From SZUA-76 sp945787585 (GTDB taxonomy: Bacteria; Pseudomonadota; Gammaproteobacteria; SZUA-140): 43,247 bases of DNA. This document shows positions 9,946-18,299 of the stretch, piece after piece. Position numbers and translations under genes: made by a program. Where the stretch lies: contig CAMYIG010000021.1 in the NCBI GenBank assembly GCA_947258425.1, positions 1 through 43,247 on the forward strand. Direction: 5' to 3'. Every line of letters starts with the position of its first letter. Positions within the stretch are counted from its first letter, which is position 1. A model generated the notes under the pieces. That model was not told where the DNA came from. It searched no databases and worked only from the letters and a program-made list of their open reading frames with translations.

Positions 9946-12900
9946 TCAATTACCACCAATAATAAGTGTGCTGCCGATTTCAAGTTCATTGACACCCGTT
10001 AATGCAGGCTTAACCGGCTCAATACTCGCTGTAGTCTCAATAAAATGGGAGCGCATCGGTACCGCAAGGCTCCATGGGTAGCGCGGTAAAATCAACGCTT
10101 CGTGTCGACTGTCGAGCGCTGCGGTATCTACTAACGAATACCTACCACCCATCTCTTCGGTAATGTGCAACATTGAAAAATTAGTAACAAAGTCGATATA
10201 GTCCAGTTCACGAATATATGACTCGATGTCGTCCGCACGAATAGACCAGCCAAACCGAGCCTTGTAACCCACCTCACACCAGGGACAGATGTAATCACTC
10301 ACAGCGCGATTAAGACGATTAAGGTATAGTCCCCCGGTATTAATCCCTCCCGAAAATTTAACGGTACATCTCACCTGAATCTGTTCATACACCGGATTTC
10401 TAACTTCAATGTTAACGAATGGAGATGAAAGGCGCTGTACAAATTCCTGAATACGTTGCAACTCCGCACTATTGATCATGCCTCGATCACAACTGTCACG
10501 CGCATCTCGCTTCATAGCCGGCACTACAGCGATCAGGACATTGCCCGGCTGTGGCACCGAAGTATCACAAACAGTACTTGGAAAACATTTAACTTTATAA
10601 ACATCAGGAAACTGTTCAAGTATCAAATGCTCATAATCCCATATACTTATCGCGCGCCCTTTGTGACGCAAACGTTCACTCACTCGCGTTCTGTAACGCT
10701 GCTGATCTTCTGCATCACGCCCAGACAACATCCGTCCAACTCGTTTGACTGCCGACAGCCCAGCCACTGGCTCCACTGCCCACCACTGCGCATCGGCAGT
10801 GATCATACTTATTTTTTTTGTGCTGCTTTCGGCGGGGCGTTCTTCAAGCACACCCACATTCGTAAAAATACTTTGCAATCCACTAAAACTTTCAACATCC
10901 CTTGAGACCGATGCCCGCAACCAGTATTGTCCCGCGGGCATCACTGAACTGTCGTTGACCATTCCATGTGGCAACTCAAGCGTGACGACTCCGGACATTA
11001 AAAAACCCTCGGTCGAGTCTGATAACACGCGATTAGCTTCCAGCGCTAGCCACCCGCTTTCCGTCAGGCAGCACCAGTGAATCGGCGGCCTTTGTAACGA
11101 ACATGCACGAGAAACCGTTTCATCCAGATTAAAAAAGAGGGTCAATACCCCTGCGAGTGTTTGCGCATTCAGTCCGATAAAAAGATTTCCATCATCGTCA
11201 TACTGCGGAAACAGCCGTCTTTTTCCCTTCTCTTTCGCCGGGAAGGCTTGCTCTATGCCAAACGGATGAAGATGAAAGAGCCGCTCTTTTGATGGTATGA
11301 CACTGGCTGACACGTCTGCCGTCGGCTGAATCAAAGTGCGAGCCTTATAATTCAGTGAAAGTTGCTTAATTACAGGCGTATAAGGCGAATTAGGTACGGC
11401 CTGAGGTTTCTTTCGGCGGCTATTTTCGGAAAGTACCCGCGTTAATATATGCGGGTAATCAGCGTGCCCAAAGGCATTACCAGGCGAAGACATCTGTAGT
11501 CGGACAAAGCCATTACGGGTACCCGAGCGATATTCATAGCGTTCATTGAGCTCCATCTCACCCCGCGGGGTAAAGTAATCGATCGCGCTGACCTGCATCA
11601 CGTTCTTTTCACATATCACTCCACCGCGTCCACTTCTAAACATATCAATACGATACTGCACATCTGATTTGTTTGGCATCCAGTGACCGTTCTGTAAAAC
11701 GCTGATTTCTGCCTTGAAGTCGCCATTCAGTGGCACAAAGTCATACCCCTCATAGTGAGTCGCAAAGCCGCCACTACAGACTGGCAGCTCTCCCCACTCG
11801 ACGTCTAACTGCATCGCTGTCAGCTGCTTACTTGCCGTTTCCTGACTACCGACAACAATATAAGAGTGACGCGTTGGCAGAGGACCAAATGGGGCAAAGG
11901 GCTTGGTTGGGTCAACTCGTCCCAGATGGTTAGAGATAACAATATCCTTCACACCTTTAACAGAGACGTCGATTGCGATATTTTTCATGGTGACTGCATT
12001 AAGCAGTGAATAAGCAAAAAAACTGGATTCAGAATCAAGACATACATCTATCATTGGTGAACGACAGTGACGCTGCTCACCATGCAATTCAGGGTCGTAT
12101 GAGACGACTGGCCCAGCGCTGTGCCCAAGTGAAAGTGATATTTTCAGGCCACTATTGATGCCACTATCATCTTCGATAGCCGGAGCAACGAGGTATTCTT
12201 TTACCTCCAGCCAGCCACTTTCTCCACTCAAAGCGATCGTAAATGGGTGTTTAAATAAGCGGTAGAAAAGATCCTGCCACGGCTCTTCCAGTAGCGCCAG
12301 ATAAGTCCCATCATCGCCACCAAACGCTGCAACGAGATCGACAAGCCGCTGGTATCGAGCCTCATTTAGAAACGATTCACCACTCAGCAGATAATAACTA
12401 AAAATCTCACCGAACCAATTTTTGAACATCTCAAAGGTAGTAATACGACTGATATCATTAAATTTCGCATCAATGGCCATTGCATCAGGCATTAAAAAAT
12501 CGACTGTAAGCTCAATCTCTCGCTCACCTTCTTGCAGCGCAAGGATTGGCGATGCCACGCAAAACCCAATCCGGGCGTCGGCTAAACCAGTCAGTTGCAA
12601 GCCGCTTTTAGCGCCTCCAAAAAGAGGCATCGGCGCAGCAGAAGTGGATAATTCCGCTGCTGACTGCGCGCGTCTATATGACTTACTCCGCGTTACATGC
12701 CCTAGTTCACATTCGGGAGAGATCAATAAATTACGCTGAAAGGAAAGGGTGTGTATCGCGCTGACGGTTGCGCGCCTGACCAGCAGAGGTGCCTTAAGGT
12801 GATACAGCCGCTCATCTGGCGAACGGTTTTTTTCAGCCGAAAAGGGGGTACTTTCATCCACTAAAAATCGAGTTGCTGTAGATACCGGTTCAAACTTTAG

Positions 12901-13755
12901 AAAAATAGTTTCGAGTTGACGCTCACGCGGGCTAGTTTTGAGGCAGTCTCGATAATAAAACTCAAGATGGCGCTCTGTAAAACGATTAAGTCGTTTTTGT
13001 GCCACCTCATAGAGCCGCAAAAAAACCATAAACAGGCCAATGGATGGCTCATGAGACTGACTGTTAAGCGAATGCTCCAGCATGTCCGCCACGAGTGTCT
13101 GAAGGTGGCGAATACCTGCCGTCATTTTCAGCAACGATGCGCCAAGTTGATCAACTGCGGCATCATGATCATTAAAGTCGATCGGTGCAGACTGAGAGAA
13201 GTGATAATGCTCATCTAGCTCACTAATACCCCATACCGAACTCAGCGCTCTTTCACCCTTCATTAGGGCTGATACATCACCTCTTTCGCTTTGCTGAACA
13301 ACCTCAGCCGCCGTATGTAATCCTGCCACCAAATTGGTGCGAATCATTTCATAAAGAGTACTACGTAACTGAGCGGCTGATTCTGACGATACCGCCATAA
13401 GACGTTGCAGCCAGAAATCATATCTTGATGACAGACTAATGATATAGCCTGCGGGCAGACTCAGATCAGCAGTGCTGATATTGGCATAATCAGACTCAAT
13501 TTTGTGCGCGTCAGTCGTCGCGATTAACGCCATGATGACAGCTTCGCTGGAATTAAATAGCGCCGACCAGTCGCCTTCTTTCTTATTTGCAATATTGTAA
13601 TAATTAATGGTGCCCGCATATTCCGACGCCATCGACAACAGCACTTCAAAGCTCATTTCATCGGCATTAAAATAGTCAGCACGAAATGCCAACGGCTCTC
13701 GCTGATGCTGATCAGTGCCGTCTGAAACTCTCGTGTTAAAGCCGTAATCTTTCAT
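9946..13755 (-). CDS. eCIS baseplate J/gp47-family protein (Pvc11/Afp11-like)
   Basis: The largest eCIS protein here, 1269 residues. The C-terminal third holds a baseplate J/gp47-type domain, recognisable from DAEDQQRYRTRVSERLRHKG followed by SIWDYEHLILEQFPDVYKVK, and a terminal segment with FVQRLSSPFVNIEVRNPVYE and VGYKARFGWSIRADDIESYI. The N-terminal two thirds match the extended region seen in eCIS Pvc11 homologues. It should form the core baseplate wedge with the Pvc12-type protein. The ATG at 13755 follows the gp25-like gene after a 22-base gap, and the next gene begins 3 bases after its stop. No truncation or frameshift is visible over its length. Confidence 0.88.
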   Translation of the reverse strand: MKDYGFNTRVSDGTDQHQREPLAFRADYFNADEMSFEVLLSMASEYAGTINYYNIANKKEGDWSALFNSSEAVIMALIATTDAHKIESDYANISTADLSLPAGYIISLSSRYDFWLQRLMAVSSESAAQLRSTLYEMIRTNLVAGLHTAAEVVQQSERGDVSALMKGERALSSVWGISELDEHYHFSQSAPIDFNDHDAAVDQLGASLLKMTAGIRHLQTLVADMLEHSLNSQSHEPSIGLFMVFLRLYEVAQKRLNRFTERHLEFYYRDCLKTSPRERQLETIFLKFEPVSTATRFLVDESTPFSAEKNRSPDERLYHLKAPLLVRRATVSAIHTLSFQRNLLISPECELGHVTRSKSYRRAQSAAELSTSAAPMPLFGGAKSGLQLTGLADARIGFCVASPILALQEGEREIELTVDFLMPDAMAIDAKFNDISRITTFEMFKNWFGEIFSYYLLSGESFLNEARYQRLVDLVAAFGGDDGTYLALLEEPWQDLFYRLFKHPFTIALSGESGWLEVKEYLVAPAIEDDSGINSGLKISLSLGHSAGPVVSYDPELHGEQRHCRSPMIDVCLDSESSFFAYSLLNAVTMKNIAIDVSVKGVKDIVISNHLGRVDPTKPFAPFGPLPTRHSYIVVGSQETASKQLTAMQLDVEWGELPVCSGGFATHYEGYDFVPLNGDFKAEISVLQNGHWMPNKSDVQYRIDMFRSGRGGVICEKNVMQVSAIDYFTPRGEMELNERYEYRSGTRNGFVRLQMSSPGNAFGHADYPHILTRVLSENSRRKKPQAVPNSPYTPVIKQLSLNYKARTLIQPTADVSASVIPSKERLFHLHPFGIEQAFPAKEKGKRRLFPQYDDDGNLFIGLNAQTLAGVLTLFFNLDETVSRACSLQRPPIHWCCLTESGWLALEANRVLSDSTEGFLMSGVVTLELPHGMVNDSSVMPAGQYWLRASVSRDVESFSGLQSIFTNVGVLEERPAESSTKKISMITADAQWWAVEPVAGLSAVKRVGRMLSGRDAEDQQRYRTRVSERLRHKGRAISIWDYEHLILEQFPDVYKVKCFPSTVCDTSVPQPGNVLIAVVPAMKRDARDSCDRGMINSAELQRIQEFVQRLSSPFVNIEVRNPVYEQIQVRCTVKFSGGINTGGLYLNRLNRAVSDYICPWCEVGYKARFGWSIRADDIESYIRELDYIDFVTNFSMLHITEEMGGRYSLVDTAALDSRHEALILPRYPWSLAVPMRSHFIETTASIEPVKPALTGVNELEIGSTLIIGGN

Positions 13756-13777
13756 TATTATTTTCTATATCGAAACA

Positions 13778-14209
13778 TTAAAGACTCACATTGGACCCTT
13801 CATTCAAATAGTATGGATAAACAATGTTGCTTCTGCTGTTGGTCGTTCGCACGGTGTAATTTAGACAGAACCGAACACAACCATTAAACTGATCTTCAAG
13901 ATCCACATCGATACTATTCAATGTAATCCGCGGTTCAAAAAAGAGCACCGCACGCGCGATGTCATCTTTTAATGCCGTCATCACACTTGCATCCAGCTTC
14001 TCAAACACTCGCTTCTTCAAACCACAACCGTAACTCGGATACATCACACGTTCGCCCGGCGTGGTACCGAGTAAAATACGTAGACTTTCATCGATATCCT
14101 GTTCATTGGACACCATCATCACATTGATTGAATTGACACCTTTTACAAAGGTAGGCGGAAACCCCCAGCCTGTCCCTAAAAATTTCTTGTCGGTACTTAT
14201 TCCGGCCAT
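13778..14209 (-). CDS. gp25-like baseplate wedge protein (Pvc9/Afp9-like)
   Basis: A gp25/lysozyme-like baseplate protein that joins the wedge to the sheath in contractile tails. The family hallmarks are GTGWGFPPTF near the N-terminus, then SLRILLGTTPGERVMYPSYG, and DDIARAVLFFEPRITLNSID in the second half. I chose ATG 14209 (MAGISTDKKFLG). The open frame extends to a TTG at 14227, which would overlap the PAAR gene by 11 bases. The GGAGG at the end of the PAAR gene could serve either start. About 143 residues is normal for the family. Confidence 0.92.
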   Translation of the reverse strand: MAGISTDKKFLGTGWGFPPTFVKGVNSINVMMVSNEQDIDESLRILLGTTPGERVMYPSYGCGLKKRVFEKLDASVMTALKDDIARAVLFFEPRITLNSIDVDLEDQFNGCVRFCLNYTVRTTNSRSNIVYPYYLNEGSNVSL

Positions 14210-14216
14210 TACCTGT

Positions 14217-14507
14217 TCATCCTCCAATCATGACCGTGGGTAAACCCAATACGATACTGCCACCATGGGCAGTCGAGTCTCCCAACCTTACAGCAGGCTT
14301 ATTAGTAATCATCACCGTGGCCGATCCTTTTACGATGGTGTCTGGTGGCCCCACACAAACACAGCTATCCCCGACGACTGCGGCGGGCAGGTTGCCAATT
14401 AATACTGTTGGTGCACCCGGCCCAGTCACAGGTCCGCCGACATGCGGTACAATGCCAGTCACCATCGGACAGGTATGCATATCGGTAATTCTTGTTGCGG
14501 GTGGCAT
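14217..14507 (-). CDS. PAAR-repeat spike-tip protein
   Basis: A PAAR-type tip that sharpens the spike and closes the particle end. The sequence is a series of short Gly/Pro/Val-rich PAAR turns: ATRITDMHTCP at the start, TGPGAPTVLIGNLPAAVVGD, GSATVMITNKPAVRLGDSTA and a terminal LGLPTVMIGG. His and Cys residues in DMHTCP, SCVCVGPPD and TAHGG are plausible metal ligands. ATG 14507 is preceded by a strong AGGAGGAG at optimal spacing, so I prefer it to the ATG at 14528. At 96 residues it is a bare tip with no C-terminal toxin extension. Confidence 0.92.
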   Translation of the reverse strand: MPPATRITDMHTCPMVTGIVPHVGGPVTGPGAPTVLIGNLPAAVVGDSCVCVGPPDTIVKGSATVMITNKPAVRLGDSTAHGGSIVLGLPTVMIGG

Positions 14508-14562
14508 ACTGCTCCTCCTGATCTTCACTTACTCATCACACGGTTGCGTCTACAGAGTATTG

Positions 14563-16356
14563 TTAATTAATCATCACCATCGCGCCTTTTACAGTCGTCT
14601 GCCCTGATGCTGAAAGCTCTGCGGTGGCACTCCCTTCCGCAGTAAAACCTACCTGCGCCGTTAAACTCACATTCAACCCTTCAGCAGTCACATCGCCGCC
14701 TGAAGAGCTAATTGCAATTGCATCCATCGCTTCGATATTGATCCCACCTTGCGCTGTAATATTGATATCTTTAGGGCTATCTAGCGTAATGCCGCTCTCG
14801 CCCAATTCAACTTTGTTACCGTTCTGATCTTCTAACAGGATAGACTTTTCGTCATCATTTAGCACCACCTTGTTTTCACCCGGTGTTACGATTGTGATGA
14901 TCTTTTTTTCGTCGTCAAATTCAATTTTGAGTTCTGCTTTCGTCACCAGTGCCTTAATATAATTTTCAGCACTCAGTTCATATGATGCTGCACGTTTACT
15001 GCTATACAAACTGCCTAGCACGACGGGGTGGTTTGGGTCATTATTGAGATACCCCAGCACCACTTCATCACCAATTTCAGGAATAAAAAATGCCCCCATT
15101 CCCTCCGTTGCGTAGAGATTGGCCAAGCGAGCCCACACACCTTCTTCTGCCGCAGCCATCACAGGCAGCTTGACCTGTATTCTAAATTCATTGACAGGGT
15201 CTCCATCGAGCTTCATCACCACGCCAACCTGCAACCCTTCGACACCCGGCAGTAGTCCTGATGCTGGGGGGGTAATCAGATCACGCTGCTCTGCAAACCA
15301 GTTATCTGACATACCAAAATCGGCACGCGTAGTCCACTGACCATTTGAGATATCATGTTCAACCGTACTTACAAAGACGTTACCACTGAAGCGTTCACCG
15401 ACACCGACGAGTTCAATCATATCGCCGATACTCGCCTTGGCGCTGCCCTGAAACTTCATCCGCCCACGAATACGTGCCAGCGCTGATTTTACCTGCTGCG
15501 CCTTGGCCCAGTCACTCAACACTGACGATTCTAGTGGCACTGTGGACTGCAGCCGAAACTTATCCAGCCCGATCACCTTGGCGAGTTCAGCAGATGCGAT
15601 ATTGCCACTTGCACCGATTGCCTTACCTGCCGCCTCTTCACTTACGACTGCCTGCTTAGTGGGATCCCAGCCAACCGTCTCCACCGACGTCAACTGACTG
15701 CGCGCATCAAGATCAGCACTGAACTCCATCAGGTCTTCACCATAAGTAACCTGTAGCACGGCGGCTTTCGTACCATCCGGTGGCGCAACACTCACTTTCG
15801 CACCATCCACAAAAACAAGCATGCCATTGATTTCTGCACGAGATAGCATAAAGTCCCAATCAGTACTGTAATGCTGCACCAACTCACTGTACTGTGTTGT
15901 ACTCGCACTTACCTCTGCTGTCAGACCGGCATAGTTTCCAATCAATGTCGTAATGACATCGCTGTCTTTGGAATCGATATAATTGGCGTTCTTACGGCCT
16001 ACCGTCATTGCCACCGCTTTGTCGCGACACTCAACTACCAGGCGGCTGTAGTTGTCACCACTCACCTTAATCCCATGGCGGATGACAACACCTTCAAAAA
16101 TAGTCTCTTCATCATCGTCGTAACCAGCATTGATTTTAATTTCAGCACCCGGTTTAAACTGATCAGAATTACTGACAGGGAAATCCTGCCCTGGCATATC
16201 ACCATCCAATAAGACGATCTTTGCAAATGGAACCTTATTTATCGCCTTATTGACGTTAACAGAGACCACCGGAATATCTTCATCAATGGGGCTGCCATCG
16301 CAAAACAGACTCAACTTAAGTACACCACCGCCATCCAGATTTGGAGAATCTGCCAT
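14563..16356 (-). CDS. VgrG-like central spike protein (Pvc8/Afp8-like)
   Basis: A 597-residue spike. The N-terminal half has the gp27-like hub fold of VgrG/Pvc8, with SDWAKAQQVKSALARIRGRM and HDISNGQWTTRADFG as recognisable blocks. An OB-fold gp5-like segment follows (VGVVMKLDGDPVNEFRIQVK, then IGDEVVLGYLNNDPNHPVVL). The C-terminal 120 residues (IDDEKKIITIV-type strands, GESGITLDSPKDINITAQGG, AIAISSSGG) form a repeated beta-helix needle. It carries no added enzymatic domain. It starts 3 bases after the LysM gene stop and is followed by the PAAR tip, the expected spike-tip pair. Confidence 0.93.
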   Translation of the reverse strand: MADSPNLDGGGVLKLSLFCDGSPIDEDIPVVSVNVNKAINKVPFAKIVLLDGDMPGQDFPVSNSDQFKPGAEIKINAGYDDDEETIFEGVVIRHGIKVSGDNYSRLVVECRDKAVAMTVGRKNANYIDSKDSDVITTLIGNYAGLTAEVSASTTQYSELVQHYSTDWDFMLSRAEINGMLVFVDGAKVSVAPPDGTKAAVLQVTYGEDLMEFSADLDARSQLTSVETVGWDPTKQAVVSEEAAGKAIGASGNIASAELAKVIGLDKFRLQSTVPLESSVLSDWAKAQQVKSALARIRGRMKFQGSAKASIGDMIELVGVGERFSGNVFVSTVEHDISNGQWTTRADFGMSDNWFAEQRDLITPPASGLLPGVEGLQVGVVMKLDGDPVNEFRIQVKLPVMAAAEEGVWARLANLYATEGMGAFFIPEIGDEVVLGYLNNDPNHPVVLGSLYSSKRAASYELSAENYIKALVTKAELKIEFDDEKKIITIVTPGENKVVLNDDEKSILLEDQNGNKVELGESGITLDSPKDINITAQGGINIEAMDAIAISSSGGDVTAEGLNVSLTAQVGFTAEGSATAELSASGQTTVKGAMVMIN

Positions 16357-16359
16357 GAA

Positions 16360-17034
16360 TCACCGTAGCGGAGGAAAGTGCAGTCGAGTACCGGGTCGGA
16401 GGTCTCGAAAACTGGTTAGATTATTCACTCTGGCAACCTCTAAATAATAGGCGCTGTCTTTATAAATCCTGTAGCAGAGCAACGGCAATGTATCACCCGC
16501 CTGAACTTCTACGTAATGTGAAAGATCTGGCGATGAGCGGTTTGCCTGCAATGCCTCTTCTTCTTTGCTAAGAAAACTTGAAAAGGCAAGTTTGATCTTG
16601 GCACGCAGTGGCTCACCGCTCGGTTTAAACAGCGTGTACTCGATAGACATTGAATCGAGCCGTCCAAAGAAGATCAAACTCCCCCACAGCAGGCGCACAA
16701 TATTAGTTTCATGTTTATCGCCATCATACTTATAGACAATATCACTCAACTCTTTTACCTGAGTCTTCACATCGGGCACACCTGCCACGTCCACCACACC
16801 AGTACCATCAAGCACAATATCAAAATTGATCTTTTCGGCATCGACGCTGCCAAATTTTGTTTCGGCGCCAGCCTGCCCTACCGCCTCTTTTTTATTGTAA
16901 CTAATCGAATGCGCATGACTGTAACTGGATGGATTCACCATCACTTCAAAAACAGTCCCTTCGTCTACTGAAATCTTACCGCCATCATCCGAACAGGGGG
17001 ACAACGCCAGTTTCTTTTTCTCGCCGTCAGACAT
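16360..17034 (-). CDS. LysM-domain eCIS hub/tube-adaptor protein (Pvc7/Afp7-like)
   Basis: A 224-residue protein with a Pvc7-type N-terminal domain (FEVMVNPSSYSHAHSISYN and FGRLDSMSIEYTLFKPSGEP) and a C-terminal LysM motif covering YVEVQAGDTLPLLCYRIYKD and RVNNLTSFRDLRPGTRLHFP. In PVC-type particles this protein lies between tube initiator and spike. The LysM is structural here, and carbohydrate binding need not apply. It lies 8 bases after the small DUF5908-like gene and 3 bases before the spike gene. Confidence 0.92.
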   Translation of the reverse strand: MSDGEKKKLALSPCSDDGGKISVDEGTVFEVMVNPSSYSHAHSISYNKKEAVGQAGAETKFGSVDAEKINFDIVLDGTGVVDVAGVPDVKTQVKELSDIVYKYDGDKHETNIVRLLWGSLIFFGRLDSMSIEYTLFKPSGEPLRAKIKLAFSSFLSKEEEALQANRSSPDLSHYVEVQAGDTLPLLCYRIYKDSAYYLEVARVNNLTSFRDLRPGTRLHFPPLR

Positions 17035-17042
17035 CGCGACAC

Positions 17043-17213
17043 CTAGCGCTCATCATTGTCTCGCAGACACTCCGCAACCAGCTCACGACACTCAGCTAAC
17101 AATTCCTCTTTGAGCGCTGCGATATCTGCCAGATTCGGTTGTTCGCTGACAAAGGCACTCTGCTCTGACTGTACCGTCGATTTAATCACCAACTGCCTAA
17201 CTTCTATCGTCAT
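17043..17213 (-). CDS. small DUF5908-family eCIS protein (Pvc6-position)
   Basis: A 56-residue protein that starts with MTIEVRQLVIKSTV, the pattern (MPIEIxELxIKxxV) I know from DUF5908 proteins, and ends in a short acidic/amphipathic helix (LKEELLAECRELVAECLRDN). The position between tube initiator and LysM protein is that of pvc6/afp6. It starts 4 bases after the tube gene stop, with GGTGACGTGAGGCG upstream giving a usable Shine-Dalgarno sequence, and stops 8 bases before the LysM gene. Its role in the particle is not known to me. Confidence 0.8.
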   Translation of the reverse strand: MTIEVRQLVIKSTVQSEQSAFVSEQPNLADIAALKEELLAECRELVAECLRDNDER

Positions 17214-17217
17214 CGCC

Positions 17218-17691
17218 TCACGTCACCCTGTCAAAATAGTTATAACTTAATTCGATTTTTTCAATCGCGATCTCATTTTTGGTTGAATTAAACCCTTCCA
17301 CTTCCCAGTTCACCGGAAACGCATTTGCAAACGACCATACCCGCGTCGGCTCCCCCTCTTCATCCATTAGAGAGACTTCCAACGTCATCGGTTTAACCTG
17401 CTCTATAAATGACCCTTCCAGCACTTCCTCGCACCACGCGATCAATGGAGAATCTTTAGACGCGACCCCCCGCTTCAATACTAACTTAGGGTGCTTAATT
17501 GATTTCGGGAGTCGATGCACAAAGCGGTTTTCACCACCCTCTGCGAGATCTTCTGTCTCCATCTCTGAACCGATGCCTGAAACCTCCTGAAACGAGGTAT
17601 CTGCATTATCTGACGTAGCCGCAAACACCACCTTAAAATAAAAAGCGGGTAACGGATATTCACCGAGCTGTGAGGATGGTGAGGACGCCAT
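17218..17691 (-). CDS. eCIS tube protein 2, probable tube initiator (Pvc5-like)
   Basis: A 157-residue gp19-like tube protein. Recognisable blocks are YPLPAFYFKVVF at the start, TSFQEVSGIGSEMETEDLAE, HPKLVLKRGVASKDSPLIAW and TRVWSFANAFPVNWEVEGFN, all shared with the first tube gene. Its position just before the small DUF5908-like and LysM genes matches Pvc5, the low-copy tube initiator that joins the tube to the spike hub. It is separated from tube gene 1 by 87 bases containing a hairpin, which could lower its expression relative to the major tube. Confidence 0.92.
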   Translation of the reverse strand: MASSPSSQLGEYPLPAFYFKVVFAATSDNADTSFQEVSGIGSEMETEDLAEGGENRFVHRLPKSIKHPKLVLKRGVASKDSPLIAWCEEVLEGSFIEQVKPMTLEVSLMDEEGEPTRVWSFANAFPVNWEVEGFNSTKNEIAIEKIELSYNYFDRVT

Positions 17692-17723
17692 TCAAGATAC
17701 TCTTGCATAAGAAGATAATAACT

Positions 17724-17761
17724 CACTGGCAGCATGACAAGATGATACCGTGCCGCCAGTG
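17724..17761 (-). promoter_or_regulatory. hairpin between major tube and tube-initiator genes
   Basis: Arms 17724-17734 and 17751-17761 are complementary over 11 bases with one G-U pair when read as minus-strand RNA, with a 16-base loop. No T-run follows, so it is not a classical terminator. It sits between a gene whose product is needed in many copies and one needed in few, so attenuation or mRNA 3'-end stabilisation is a reasonable inference. Confidence 0.5.
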
Positions 17762-17778
17762 ATTGAGGTGCAGCCAAT

Positions 17779-18237
17779 CTACCCGTTGGCGATCGTCACA
17801 CCTTCGTGCACAATTTCGATCGTTTCAATCGCCGCCTCATTACCATCCGCCTTAAGATCGGTCCCGGTAATCTTGGTCGGCCACGCATTTGCAAGCGTCC
17901 ACACCATCGTAGGTGCGCCTGCTTCATCGAGCAAACTGATGGTCACTGGCACACGCTTAACGGTATTCATTTTGATCTGATTGAACCAGTCCCAAAATTT
18001 ATTATCAGATTTAAACACGCCTTTTTTCATGGTGACGTTGCTTGACTTCTTAATACCTGGCATTTTGATCGTCGAAAACTCCGGGCTATCGCCGTGCCGA
18101 TATTCAATCGGTTGCGCCTCCAAATCCAGTCCAGAGACCTCCTGAAACGAAAGCACTTCGCTATCCCATTTCACCTGAAAGTAAAATTTTGGTAACGGCC
18201 ATACGGTCGTCGATTGTGCAGATCCATCATCAGCCAT
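17779..18237 (-). CDS. eCIS major tube protein (Pvc1-like)
   Basis: A 152-residue inner-tube protein of the T4 gp19/Hcp-like fold. Recognisable blocks are WPLPKFYFQVKW, LSFQEVSGLDLEAQPIEYRH, GVFKSDNKFWDWFNQI and APTMVWTLANAWPTKITGTD, ending in a strand pattern AAIETIEIVHEGV. Copies of this protein stack into the tube that carries cargo. The start at 18237 has a strong GGGAGG at good spacing, consistent with high output. It lies directly after the single sheath gene, separated by 62 AT-rich bases. Confidence 0.95.
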   Translation of the reverse strand: MADDGSAQSTTVWPLPKFYFQVKWDSEVLSFQEVSGLDLEAQPIEYRHGDSPEFSTIKMPGIKKSSNVTMKKGVFKSDNKFWDWFNQIKMNTVKRVPVTISLLDEAGAPTMVWTLANAWPTKITGTDLKADGNEAAIETIEIVHEGVTIANG

Positions 18238-18299
18238 AACACACCTCCCTATAATTTATTCAAAAAATATTGTTGTTAATTATCTATTGAAAATTAGCG

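Noticed and set aside
10456..10905. Plus-strand 149-codon open frame
   Set aside because: It is antisense to the baseplate J-family gene and shows no recognisable domain.
9946..16356. VgrG, PAAR and gp25-like genes as a type VI secretion system
   Set aside because: There are no TssJ/L/M membrane-complex, TssB/C or ClpV genes. The sheath, DUF4255, LysM, tape-measure and Pvc15-type ATPase genes define an eCIS.
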